From: Mycobacterium sp. IS-1590
GTDB lineage: Bacteria; Actinomycetota; Actinomycetes; Mycobacteriales; Mycobacteriaceae
DNA: 64,000 bases
Assembly (NCBI RefSeq): GCF_001500025.1
Contig: NZ_LQIW01000006.1
Location: 53,346 to 117,345 of the forward strand
Reading direction: 5' to 3'
The notes below the pieces were generated by a model. It had not been told where the DNA came from and ran no database searches. It worked only from the letters and a program-made list of their open reading frames with translations. The translations under genes were made by a program, and so were the position numbers. Each line of letters opens with the position of its first letter. The stretch's first letter is position 1. Shown one piece after another: positions 30,533-38,463 of this stretch.

Positions 30533-30549
30533 ACGTCGGAGTCTACGGA

Positions 30550-32232
30550 TCAGTCGCAGCAGGCCGCGGCGACGTCCAGCCGGCAGGCGCAGGAGGCGCG
30601 GACCGGGACGTCGGCGCGCGCCGCTGCGAGGGTGAGCTGTTGACCGATGATCGCCGCCTCGGCCTCGCGGCCCATCCGCTGCAGGCATTCGTGATAGCCG
30701 TGCAGGCTCCACACGTTGTTCGGATGCTGGCACGGCCGGGGCAGCGTGGGATCGAGCCCGAGGTCGGCGGCATATACCGCGGCGGCTTCCCCGACGCGCC
30801 CCTGTTCGAGCAGGAGGGCGCCGTAGGCGTGACGGGTCGGCTGCATCCAGCCCCAGGGCTCGTCGTAGGGCAGCGCGTCGTCGAGTTCGATCGCCCGCCG
30901 CAGATGCGCGAATGCGGTGTCGTAATCCTCTGCGCGGTAGGCAATCTCACCGTCGAGCATCTCGCCGGCGATCGCCAGGATGTCGATGACGGTGTTGTTG
31001 AACAGATATCGGCTCTCGGGTATGCGGCCATAGGCTTCTGCGAACGCCTCGCGCTCGGCGCGGGCCTGTTCCAGGTTGCCCGTGGCCGCATGCGCGACGC
31101 CGCGCCCGTAGTGGACCGTGGCTACGGTGCTGCAGTACAGCTGCCGGTCATCGGGCAGAGGCTGGGCTATCAGGTCGTGCCAGCGCCCGAACCTCACCAT
31201 CACGTGGGTGTTAAGCGGCACGAAGGCCTCCAGCCAGTCGGCCATCGGCGGGGACTCGATCGCCAACAGCTCGGGGGTGAGCTGAGTTGCCAGCTCGTCG
31301 GCGGCGGCGAACGCCGCACGTGAATTACCCTCGAACATGGCCGAATACACGACGAAATGCAGGTTGTGAGCCCGGTACAGGGAGTAGAAGTTCAACGGCC
31401 CCTCGTGCTCGACGAACCGTCGATCCACCTGTATCGCCGCCTGATTGGCCACCACCGAGTCGCGGTAGTTGCCGCACAGCACGTCGATGTGGCTCGGCAT
31501 GTGCTGCAGATGGCCGGCATCGGGCACCAGGCCACGCAGCAGGTCCGCGGCGGGCAACGCATCCTGCGGCACCGCCGACATCTCCATCGTGTGGATGTAG
31601 AGGTGCAGGATGCCGGGGTGGCGGCGGCCCGCCTCGGTGCCCAAAGCGTCGTCGAGGATCCGCTTGGCCGCCACCGCTCGTGAGCCGGGCGCGGGTTCAC
31701 CGGTTCTGGTGTCCCACAACGCCCATGCCGTCACATTGACCAGTGCGTCGGCGGCAAGGGCCTGTACATCGACGTCGTCGGGATAGGCCTGCGCCAGCGC
31801 GGCCATCGTGTCGGCATAGTGCGCACCACCGGCTTCGAGCGCCTCCGAATCGTCCGGATCCTCGGTGGGGAAGCGGGCCTGCAGGGCGGTGATCAGGCCG
31901 CGCTCGACCGGTGACGCGCGAAGTTCGGCGGCCAGCCGCAACTCCATTCTGGCGCGTGCCAGCGACGCGGCCGCATCGACGGGATCAAAGGCGTCCCAGC
32001 CCTTGTTGTAGTTCGGCCCGATCGCGTACGCGATGCCCCAGCGCGCGATCCCCGACCCCGGGTCCAATTCCAGTGCCCGCTCGAAGCAGCGGATGGCCTC
32101 CTCGTGATTGAACGCGTAACACCACACCATCCCGCGGTCGAACCACACCTGCGCCTGCGGCGACGCGGTGTCGATCGGCCGGTGGTACGACCCGAGGTCG
32201 TAGTAGGTCTCGTCGCCGAGTGAGGTGCTCAT
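30550..32232 (-). CDS. Tetratricopeptide-repeat protein
   Basis: A 560-residue soluble protein made largely of helical repeats. A clear TPR unit is present near the N-terminus (QAQVWFDRGMVWCYAFNHEEAIRCFERALELDPGSGIARWG) and others follow (QARAEREAFAEAYGRIPE; EDYDTAFAHLRRAIELDD). No catalytic or membrane motif. The MSTSLGDETYYDLGSYHRP start (ATG at 32232) is preferred over an ATG three codons upstream. It is the first gene of a unit with the deaminase (17-bp gap) and the GH13 gene. Function is unknown. Confidence 0.82.
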   Translation of the reverse strand: MSTSLGDETYYDLGSYHRPIDTASPQAQVWFDRGMVWCYAFNHEEAIRCFERALELDPGSGIARWGIAYAIGPNYNKGWDAFDPVDAAASLARARMELRLAAELRASPVERGLITALQARFPTEDPDDSEALEAGGAHYADTMAALAQAYPDDVDVQALAADALVNVTAWALWDTRTGEPAPGSRAVAAKRILDDALGTEAGRRHPGILHLYIHTMEMSAVPQDALPAADLLRGLVPDAGHLQHMPSHIDVLCGNYRDSVVANQAAIQVDRRFVEHEGPLNFYSLYRAHNLHFVVYSAMFEGNSRAAFAAADELATQLTPELLAIESPPMADWLEAFVPLNTHVMVRFGRWHDLIAQPLPDDRQLYCSTVATVHYGRGVAHAATGNLEQARAEREAFAEAYGRIPESRYLFNNTVIDILAIAGEMLDGEIAYRAEDYDTAFAHLRRAIELDDALPYDEPWGWMQPTRHAYGALLLEQGRVGEAAAVYAADLGLDPTLPRPCQHPNNVWSLHGYHECLQRMGREAEAAIIGQQLTLAAARADVPVRASCACRLDVAAACCD

Positions 32233-32347
32233 GCACGGCACGATAATTCACCCGCGAAGCGGTCGCGAGGTTAGCGAGCCGTACCAGGATGAGCGCTCGC
32301 GCGAAGGCGGCCGCGCGCAGGCAGCGGGGTGATTCGACAACCTGCGC

Positions 32348-32361
32348 TGGAACGTGTTCTA
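32348..32361. promoter_or_regulatory. KstR-type operator upstream of thioesterase
   Basis: TGGAACGTGTTCTA fits the KstR operator TnnAACnnGTTnnA at every fixed position. It lies 9-22 bp upstream of the thioesterase GTG start. KstR is the TetR-family repressor of sterol catabolism in mycobacteria and rhodococci. Confidence 0.65.
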
Positions 32362-32369
32362 GTGCTTAC

Positions 32370-32996
32370 GTGGTGGAGTTCACCGACATCGGCGATGTGT
32401 CCGCATCGGAGATCGCCCGGCTGCGTGGTGTCTACGGCCCGCTGGCCGAATCGGTCCGGCAGTTGATCGACGCGACAATCCGCACCGAGATGGACGCCGA
32501 CACCGTCGCGGCGGTCCGCGAGCAGATCGACGGTGCGACAGCGGTTCTTCGGTCACGGCAGATCGACGGATCGTTCGGCGTGCGTTTCACCACCGGAGGC
32601 GACCGGCTGCCATGGGGCAACCCGGTGATCGGACTGCGCAACCCGATCGCACCACCGTTGACCATCGAGCACGGTGTCGACGGAAGCGTCTACACCGACT
32701 TCGAGCTCGGCGCCGCCTACGAGGGGCCGCCGGGCCATGTACACGGCGGGATCTCGGCGTTGATCCTCGACCACGTCCTCGGGGAGGTCGCCGCCAACTC
32801 GATCAATCCCCGGTTCACCGGAACCATCACGCTGCGGTATCTGCGCCCGACACGCCTCGGTCGGTTACACGCCGAGGCGACGACCACGAGGTCCGAAGGC
32901 ATCAAGTCCTACGCGACGGGCTACCTCGCCGACGACGAGGGCGTGACGGTGGAAGCCGAGGGCGTGTTCATCGAGCCGAGGTGGGCTCGCGAATAG
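32370..32996 (+). CDS. PaaI-family hot-dog thioesterase
   Basis: A 208-residue protein with an N-terminal helical part (about 1-60) and a C-terminal hot-dog domain: GPPGHVHGGISALILDHVLGE carries the HGG motif of PaaI-type acyl-CoA thioesterases, followed by TGTITLRYLRPTRLGRLHAE. Two adjacent GTGs (32370, 32373) can start it. The KstR-like box just upstream suggests a role in steroid or branched-lipid CoA metabolism. The 3' end overlaps the convergent FUSC gene by 29 bp. Confidence 0.87.
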   Translation: MVEFTDIGDVSASEIARLRGVYGPLAESVRQLIDATIRTEMDADTVAAVREQIDGATAVLRSRQIDGSFGVRFTTGGDRLPWGNPVIGLRNPIAPPLTIEHGVDGSVYTDFELGAAYEGPPGHVHGGISALILDHVLGEVAANSINPRFTGTITLRYLRPTRLGRLHAEATTTRSEGIKSYATGYLADDEGVTVEAEGVFIEPRWARE

Positions 32997-34956
32997 CGGC
33001 GATCCCCGACAAGCTGCGCGTGATCGCGCCGATTTCTGCGACCAGTACGCGTGCGGCGCCGTCGTCACCGCTGAGCCCCTCGGCCTTCTCCCGCACCTGC
33101 TTGTTGGCAGCGGTCAAGGCTGCGATGTCCACGGTCCACGGTGTGCCCGGGTTCGGCGGCGCCCCTCGCAGCGCATCGACGAAATCGTCGACGGCGGCGA
33201 CGAACTCGGCAGTCAACGCCGGTGGCGGCCGATTCGGCAAATTGGCCTCCAGCGCGGTACACGAAATGGTGACCGCGTTCAGCGCGGTGCGGTACGACCG
33301 CAACCACCGACGCAGCTCGCGTGACTCCATCCGAGTCGCACCCGATGCGGCTTCGAATCCGGCGCGGGCACGGTACGCGTGTTGCCACGCCGAGGACACG
33401 GCGTCGGCCGGATGGTCGAGGGGGTGCACGTAAGCCCTGACCACCGTTGCGGCGTAATCGATCTCGGTTTTGAGCAGTTCACCGGCGCGGTGATGCAGCC
33501 GGGTCAGCGCGTGGTCGGGCAACCCGACATGCGCCACGACCGCGAGCCCACCGCCGACGACGATCGAGAACAACCGGTCCTCGAGCGTCGCGCCGGAGGT
33601 GACGGCGTCGATTTCGAGAAGGAACACAACCGACGCCGCCAACGCCGCGCTGGTGGCGATGTAGCCCGTCCTGGTCGCGGCATACGTCGCGGCAAGGCCC
33701 AGCGTCGCGAGTGCGGCGGCGAGCAGACCCGTGGGATGAGCCAACATCACGATCACCGATGCGACGACGACCCCCACGCCGATTCCCGCGAGCCGACCGA
33801 CGCAGCGCGTATAGGTGTGAGCGGTCTCCGGACGCAACACCATGAGCACGGTCAGCGCGATCCAGTAGCCGTGCGCGACGGGAGCGAGCCGGTCAGCGCA
33901 CGCGGCCACCGCCACCGCCGCAGACAGCCGGACGGCGTGCCGGAAAAGCGGCGACGTCAACGTCATGTGGGACCGGACCGAGGTCAGCGCCCAACGCGCG
34001 GGGCTGATCAGGTCGGGGCGATACAGATCGGGGAAGCGTAACTCCGCGGCTTCGTGCAGTTGCTGGGAAAGCCGTTTGACCTCAGGGCTTTCCGGTTCGT
34101 CCAACGCGTCCGCCCCGGCATCCAACCGGACCAGACCGTGCTCGGCGTTGCGCCGCGCGACATGGGTGTGGTCGGCGATCGCGTCGAGCACTTCGGCCGC
34201 GGCAGCCAACACCCGCGAGACGTCGTCGCGGTCGCCGATCGGGGTATTACGCAGCGTCCGCAGAGTCGCCATGATCCGTTCGGGCAACCGGTGCCCGCCG
34301 CGGTACGCCTCGGGCCGGCGGCCCGCCTGGGTGTCGATGAACGCATCCCGCAGCGACGGCTTCAGCGTCGCCCCGGCGGGCGTCTCCGCATCGTGGGCGA
34401 GTTGACGCGCGTCGGCGGCCAGCGCCCCATATGCATCGGCGAGCGCCTCGCGCTGCGTACGCCACCGCTGCGGCGGCCAGACCGCGATCAACCCCGCCTG
34501 CAGCGCACCGGCGACGACCGTCAGGGCTGTCGGGACGAGCACCGAGGACACCGACGGAGAAAGCGGCGGCGCGACCGCGAACAGGGCTCCTCCCGCGGCG
34601 GCCACCAGACCCGCATTGTTCCCCACGGCCCACTGCAGACCGGCCCCGAAGCACCACAGCGCCAGCGCCACGATGAACACTGCGTCGAACGAGGAGAGCA
34701 GGGACCCGAGTAAAACGGCCACCCCCATCTGCACAGCGACAACGAGCACACGTGCGATCCGCCCGCCCGGACTGTCCTGCAGCGCGACTGCGCCGGCGAC
34801 CGCCCCGGCGCCCGCGACCCAGACAGCGGCGGCCCCGGAGTCCCACAGCAGCGCGATCGAGGCCATCGCCAACACCCCGAGCAGGCTTCTGACCACCGCC
34901 CATGGTTCTGGCATGGCCGGCCGGAGGGCATCGATGACCCTGCTGCGGGTGCTCAC
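32968..34956 (-). CDS. FUSC family membrane protein
   Basis: A 662-residue integral membrane protein of the FUSC (fusaric acid resistance / aromatic acid exporter-like) family. Two sets of transmembrane segments, one near the N-terminus (AVVRSLLGVLAMASIALLW on) and one in the middle (RLSAAVAVAACADRLAPVAHGYWIALTVLMVLRPE), with long cytosolic helical parts between and after. The motif GYWIALTVLMVLRPETAHTY is characteristic. The GTG at 34956 gives VSTRSRVIDALRPAMPE. Likely an efflux or envelope component; substrate unknown. Confidence 0.85.
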   Translation of the reverse strand: MSTRSRVIDALRPAMPEPWAVVRSLLGVLAMASIALLWDSGAAAVWVAGAGAVAGAVALQDSPGGRIARVLVVAVQMGVAVLLGSLLSSFDAVFIVALALWCFGAGLQWAVGNNAGLVAAAGGALFAVAPPLSPSVSSVLVPTALTVVAGALQAGLIAVWPPQRWRTQREALADAYGALAADARQLAHDAETPAGATLKPSLRDAFIDTQAGRRPEAYRGGHRLPERIMATLRTLRNTPIGDRDDVSRVLAAAAEVLDAIADHTHVARRNAEHGLVRLDAGADALDEPESPEVKRLSQQLHEAAELRFPDLYRPDLISPARWALTSVRSHMTLTSPLFRHAVRLSAAVAVAACADRLAPVAHGYWIALTVLMVLRPETAHTYTRCVGRLAGIGVGVVVASVIVMLAHPTGLLAAALATLGLAATYAATRTGYIATSAALAASVVFLLEIDAVTSGATLEDRLFSIVVGGGLAVVAHVGLPDHALTRLHHRAGELLKTEIDYAATVVRAYVHPLDHPADAVSSAWQHAYRARAGFEAASGATRMESRELRRWLRSYRTALNAVTISCTALEANLPNRPPPALTAEFVAAVDDFVDALRGAPPNPGTPWTVDIAALTAANKQVREKAEGLSGDDGAARVLVAEIGAITRSLSGIAAIREPTSAR

Positions 34957-35203
34957 GTACTCATTCTGACGCCTGTGCACAGCACCGCCGGCCCATCACA
35001 CGCGTCAATTACCCGATGTTGCGGGGATGTGACCGGCCACTGTTGGGCAGCCACGCACCGCGGTCTCAAAGCTCATGTGCCACAGCGCAAGCCCGCCCAC
35101 CCGGTGAGCCGATCGGGAGCCTCACCCGATTCGCCTGCACTGACTCGGGTCCGGCGTTAGAGTCAGCCGACGGGGTCGGCGGGCGACAACATCGGAGGTG
35201 CCG
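34957..35203. other. Intergenic region ahead of the nitrile hydratase-type cluster
   Basis: No gene seen in these 247 bp. A short inverted repeat, TGACTC and GAGTCA (arms 35141-35146 and 35160-35165), overlaps a possible -10 element (TTAGAGT, about 35157). This is the likely promoter area for the small ORF and the hydratase genes. Confidence 0.4.
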
Positions 35204-35341
35204 GTGGCGGATATCGCCGTCGCACGCGAATCGACAGCCGATGCTGACCCGCTGTTCGGCATCACGAGCGCCCCGTCTCAGGAGAACCACCGAGCTGAAC
35301 CGCGCCCGTCGACGCCGGGCCGACGAAGGGAATCGCCATGA
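35204..35341 (+). CDS. Small coupled ORF ahead of nitrile hydratase beta
   Basis: A 45-codon frame starting VADIAVARESTADADPLFGI at a GTG, preceded by a strong ribosome site GGAGG (35195-35199). Its TGA overlaps the ATG of the next gene (ATGA), the pattern of translational coupling. Arg/Pro-rich C-terminal half (RAEPRPSTPGRRRESP). It may be a leader peptide or a small protein; it could also be chance. No family recognised. Confidence 0.45.
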   Translation: MADIAVARESTADADPLFGITSAPSQENHRAEPRPSTPGRRRESP

Positions 35342-36174
35342 GCACGGCGGCCGAGCGAGCAGCACAACTCGAACTGGTGGCCCGGTTGAAGTCGGCCTAT
35401 CCCGAACTGCCGGACGCGCCGACACCGGATCTGCTCGATCACAACCGGATCACCGCATATCTCAAACCCGTCCACGACGTCGGCGGGGAACCGGATGCGC
35501 CGATCAAGTACGAGAACAAGCAGTACGAGCTGTGGGAGCACATGACGTATGTCATCTGCGAAGTACTGGCCTGGCGCGGCATCTGGCTCTCCGAAGAGCG
35601 CCGCCGCATCGGCAACGTCGACGTGGGCAGGGCCGAGTATCTGGGGCTGCCGTACTACGGCCGTTGGCTGTTGGCCGTCGCGCGCGTGCTGGTCGAGAAG
35701 CACCACATCGGCCTGACCGAGTTGAGTGAGCGCATGGCAGAGGTCAAGGCACGCTACGACGGTGGGCTGGCCGGCAAGAAACTCGAAGCCAAACCGAGGT
35801 TCGAAGGCGATGGAGCAGACGTCAAGCGCAACGCCCACCACAAGCACGCGGTGGGTAAAGGGGACCCGCAGGTCTATGCCGGGCAGGCCGGCCAACCCAG
35901 GTTCAAAGTCGGCGACGCGGTGCTCGTGCGTGAACTCCCGGTGATCTTCTACACCCGCACACCCGAATACGTGCGCGGCGCACGCGGCGAGATCGCGACC
36001 GTCGCCTACGAAAGCCCGGCCGCCGAGGACGAGACCTGGGACCGCCCGGCCAAACCGGAATGGTTCTACGTCGTGCGGTTCAAGATGTCGGAGTTGTGGC
36101 ACGGCTACACCGGCACCGGCAACGACGTCATACAGACCGAGATTCCCGAGCACTGGCTGGAGGCCGCCTCATGA
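35338..36174 (+). CDS. Nitrile hydratase-type beta subunit
   Basis: Beta subunit of a nitrile hydratase/thiocyanate hydrolase-superfamily enzyme (278 residues). The N-terminal half has the helical region (KQYELWEHMTYVICEVLAWRGIW; YYGRWLLAVARVLVEKHHIG) and the C-terminal half the SH3-like domain FKVGDAVLVRELPVIFYTRTPEYVRGARG, equivalent to TRLPRYVRG in standard beta subunits. The linker (about 150-195) is long and basic (RFEGDGADVKRNAHHKHAVG). The ATG overlaps a small upstream ORF, and its stop overlaps the alpha subunit start. The order beta-alpha-activator is that of cobalt-type enzymes. Confidence 0.88.
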   Translation: MSTAAERAAQLELVARLKSAYPELPDAPTPDLLDHNRITAYLKPVHDVGGEPDAPIKYENKQYELWEHMTYVICEVLAWRGIWLSEERRRIGNVDVGRAEYLGLPYYGRWLLAVARVLVEKHHIGLTELSERMAEVKARYDGGLAGKKLEAKPRFEGDGADVKRNAHHKHAVGKGDPQVYAGQAGQPRFKVGDAVLVRELPVIFYTRTPEYVRGARGEIATVAYESPAAEDETWDRPAKPEWFYVVRFKMSELWHGYTGTGNDVIQTEIPEHWLEAAS

Positions 36175-36890
36175 CAGACCACGACCACGATCACGATCAC
36201 GACCACGACCGCACGGTGGCACCGATGGTCGACGAGATCACCGACTTCGAAGTCCTCGAGATCGCGTTGCGCGAACTGTGCATCGAGAAGGGCATCTTCA
36301 CCGCCGAGGAGCATCGCCGCTTCACCGAGTTCGCCGAACAGATCGGGCCGACGCCCGCAGCCACGCTGGTCGCCAGGGCGTGGCTGGATCCCGAATTCAA
36401 GAAGCTCGCGCTGGCCGAACCCATGACCGCCAGCAAGGAGGTCGGCGTCGACTGGATGGAGCCGACCGGGTTCGGAACACCCAGCGACTTCACAGCTTTC
36501 GAGATCCTCGCCGACACGCCCGACCTGCACAACGTGATCGTGTGCGCGCTGTGCTCCTGCTATCCGCGGCCGATCCTGGGCAATTCACCGGAGTGGTACC
36601 GCACGCCCAACTACCGCAGGCGAATGGTGCGCTGGCCGCGTCAGGTGCTGGCGGAGTTCGGTCTGTACCTGCCTGACGAGGTGACCGTCCGCGTGCAGGA
36701 TTCCAACCAGAAGCACCGCTTCATGGTGATGCCGATGCGTCCCGCGGGCACCGAGGATTGGACCCAGGAGCAACTCGCCGAAATCGTCACTCGTGATTGT
36801 CTGATCGGCGTCGCCCTGCCCAAACCGGGCGTCACCACCAACGTCATCACCGACACCCGTCCGGCCGTTCACCCCGCCTCAGAAGCATGA
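36171..36890 (+). CDS. Nitrile hydratase-type alpha subunit, metal-binding
   Basis: Catalytic alpha subunit (239 residues), holding the non-corrin metal. The metal motif is VCALCSC (about residue 119), followed by YPRPILGNSPEWYRTPNYRRR. Standard cobalt-type enzymes have VCTLCSC and iron-type VCSLCSC, so the Thr/Ser position is Ala here. The N-terminus is an alternating His/Asp stretch (DHDHDHDHDHDR, residues 3-14), unusual for the family and suited to binding metal. The rest (EEHRRFTEFAEQIGPTPAATLVARAW) matches standard alpha. Start and stop overlap neighbouring genes (ATGA both sides), so the three genes are co-translated. Substrate (nitrile or thiocyanate) is undecided. Confidence 0.9.
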   Translation: MTDHDHDHDHDHDRTVAPMVDEITDFEVLEIALRELCIEKGIFTAEEHRRFTEFAEQIGPTPAATLVARAWLDPEFKKLALAEPMTASKEVGVDWMEPTGFGTPSDFTAFEILADTPDLHNVIVCALCSCYPRPILGNSPEWYRTPNYRRRMVRWPRQVLAEFGLYLPDEVTVRVQDSNQKHRFMVMPMRPAGTEDWTQEQLAEIVTRDCLIGVALPKPGVTTNVITDTRPAVHPASEA

Positions 36891-37255
36891 GTGCCACACC
36901 GGACCCCGGTATCGAACAGACCACCGTCGCCCCGCTCGAGGAGATCGTCGAGCGCAATCAGGTCTGGCCGAGAATGGCCGCGAAATACGGGGTGGAAAAC
37001 CCTGTCCCGCCGTGGAAGACGAGCCTGGACGGCTTGTGCGACGCGCTCGACCGGGCGGCGTGCGATGCCGACATCCCGGACTTCAAGGCGCGCCGCGACG
37101 AAGAGGATGCCCTGACGGCGACGCGATATGCCCAGTTGCCCTATCCCGAGAGCCAACTGGTGGCGCTGGCGCACTCGCTGGTGGCCCGCGGGGTGATCGA
37201 CGAGAACGAGCTGAGGCAGCGACTGGCCAGCATCCGCGCGCGGTTGGAAGCCTGA
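36887..37255 (+). CDS. Nitrile hydratase activator-like protein (NhlE/P14K type)
   Basis: A 122-residue protein after the alpha subunit. Its two helical parts, PPWKTSLDGLCDALDRA and YPESQLVALAHSLVARGVIDENELRQRLA, resemble the N-terminal helical region of the beta subunit, which is the known relationship of the activators (P14K/NhlE/P15K) that insert cobalt. Alternatively it could be a third structural subunit as in thiocyanate hydrolase. No CxCC metal motif is present. It starts at an ATG inside the alpha stop (ATGA). Following gene is 27 bp downstream. Confidence 0.72.
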   Translation: MSATPDPGIEQTTVAPLEEIVERNQVWPRMAAKYGVENPVPPWKTSLDGLCDALDRAACDADIPDFKARRDEEDALTATRYAQLPYPESQLVALAHSLVARGVIDENELRQRLASIRARLEA

Positions 37256-37281
37256 CCGGCGCGACACGTTAAGTTCGCCTC

Positions 37282-38007
37282 GTGGAGAAGGTCATCGTCA
37301 CGCTGCGCGCGGCCGACACCGACGACGCGTGGTGTTCGCGGGTGCGCGAACAGGTGGTCCCCGATCTGCTGAACCTCGGTGTCCCGGGATTGACGGTCAA
37401 CGTGCGTGACGGCGTGGTCCGCGACTCCCTGATGACATTGACGACGCTGGACCCGCCGGTGGTCGGCTTCGTCAGCCTGTGGACCCAGCAGTCCTACGGC
37501 GATCAGGTCACCGCCGCCCTGGCACGACTCCGCCCAGAGGCCGACGACGTGTCGGCCTACCTGGTCACCGAATCGGTCCCGATGGCTCCGCCGACCACCG
37601 CGCCGGGGGAGCGGACCGAGGGCTTCGCCAACGTCGCGCTGCTGCGCAGACCCGCCGACCTGGACGAGGCGACGTGGTTGCGCCGCTGGCACATCGACCA
37701 CACACCGGTGGCCATCGAGACCCAGTCGACCTTCGGCTACACGCAGAACGCCGTCGTGCGCGCTCTCACCCCGGACGCGCCGCCGGTCTCGGCGATCGTC
37801 GAGGAGTTGTTCCCGTCGGCCGCGCTGACCGACCTGCATGCGTTCTTCGGAGCCGCCGACGACGACGAGTTACGCAGCCGGATGGAACGCATGGTGGCCA
37901 GCACGTCCGCATTCGGCGCGAATCGCGATGTCGACACGGTTCCGACCAGCCGCTACATGTACCGGACGCCGTTCACCAATACCCCTGCGGCACAGGGGAA
38001 GCCATGA
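37282..38007 (+). CDS. EthD-like/dimeric alpha-beta barrel protein (Rv1874 type)
   Basis: A 241-residue protein corresponding to Rv1874 in place (before the F420-PPOX gene). The start VEKVIVTLRAADTDDAWC and the second half segment LDEATWLRRWHIDHTPVAIE (similar to the EthD core WHxxHxPxA) suggest two ferredoxin-like dimeric alpha-beta barrel halves. No catalytic assignment. It overlaps the next gene by 4 bp and the two are likely cotranscribed. Confidence 0.78.
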   Translation: MEKVIVTLRAADTDDAWCSRVREQVVPDLLNLGVPGLTVNVRDGVVRDSLMTLTTLDPPVVGFVSLWTQQSYGDQVTAALARLRPEADDVSAYLVTESVPMAPPTTAPGERTEGFANVALLRRPADLDEATWLRRWHIDHTPVAIETQSTFGYTQNAVVRALTPDAPPVSAIVEELFPSAALTDLHAFFGAADDDELRSRMERMVASTSAFGANRDVDTVPTSRYMYRTPFTNTPAAQGKP

Positions 38008-38447
38008 CCACCCTTGACGAGGCCGTCTCGTTGGCCGCCGCCGACAACGGCCTGGCCGTCGTGTCGACTTTGCGCGCCGACGGCACCATTCAGGCATCAC
38101 TGGTCAACGTCGGCAGGCTGGCGCATCCGGAGACCGGCGCACCGGTACTGGGCTTCGTCACCTATGGCAAGGTCAAGCTCACCAACCTCCGCGTCCGCCC
38201 GCAGCTGGCGGTGACCTTTCGCCGTGGCTGGCAGTGGGCCACCGTCGAGGGCAACGCCGAGCTCGCCGGGCCCGACGATCCCCAACCGTGGCTCGCCGGC
38301 CCCGACGGGTTGCGGTTGCTGCTGCGCGAGGTGTTCCAAGCCGCGGGCGGAACCCACGACGACTGGACGGAATATGACCGCGTGATGGCCGAGCAGCGAC
38401 GCACGGTGGTGCTCGTCGCACCCACCCGGGTCTACAGCAACGGCTAA
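38004..38447 (+). CDS. PPOX-class F420-dependent enzyme
   Basis: A 147-residue split-barrel flavin/deazaflavin-binding protein equivalent to Rv1875. Motifs: VVSTLRADGTIQASLVNVGR at the N-terminus, LGFVTYGKVKLTNLRVRPQL and VTFRRGWQWATVEGNAELAG. Proteins of this family bind F420 and reduce ketones, biliverdin or other compounds, or serve in F420 metabolism; the substrate is unknown. The ATG overlaps the previous stop by 4 bp. Confidence 0.88.
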   Translation: MTTLDEAVSLAAADNGLAVVSTLRADGTIQASLVNVGRLAHPETGAPVLGFVTYGKVKLTNLRVRPQLAVTFRRGWQWATVEGNAELAGPDDPQPWLAGPDGLRLLLREVFQAAGGTHDDWTEYDRVMAEQRRTVVLVAPTRVYSNG

Positions 38448-38463
38448 CGCTTAATCTGCTGCG

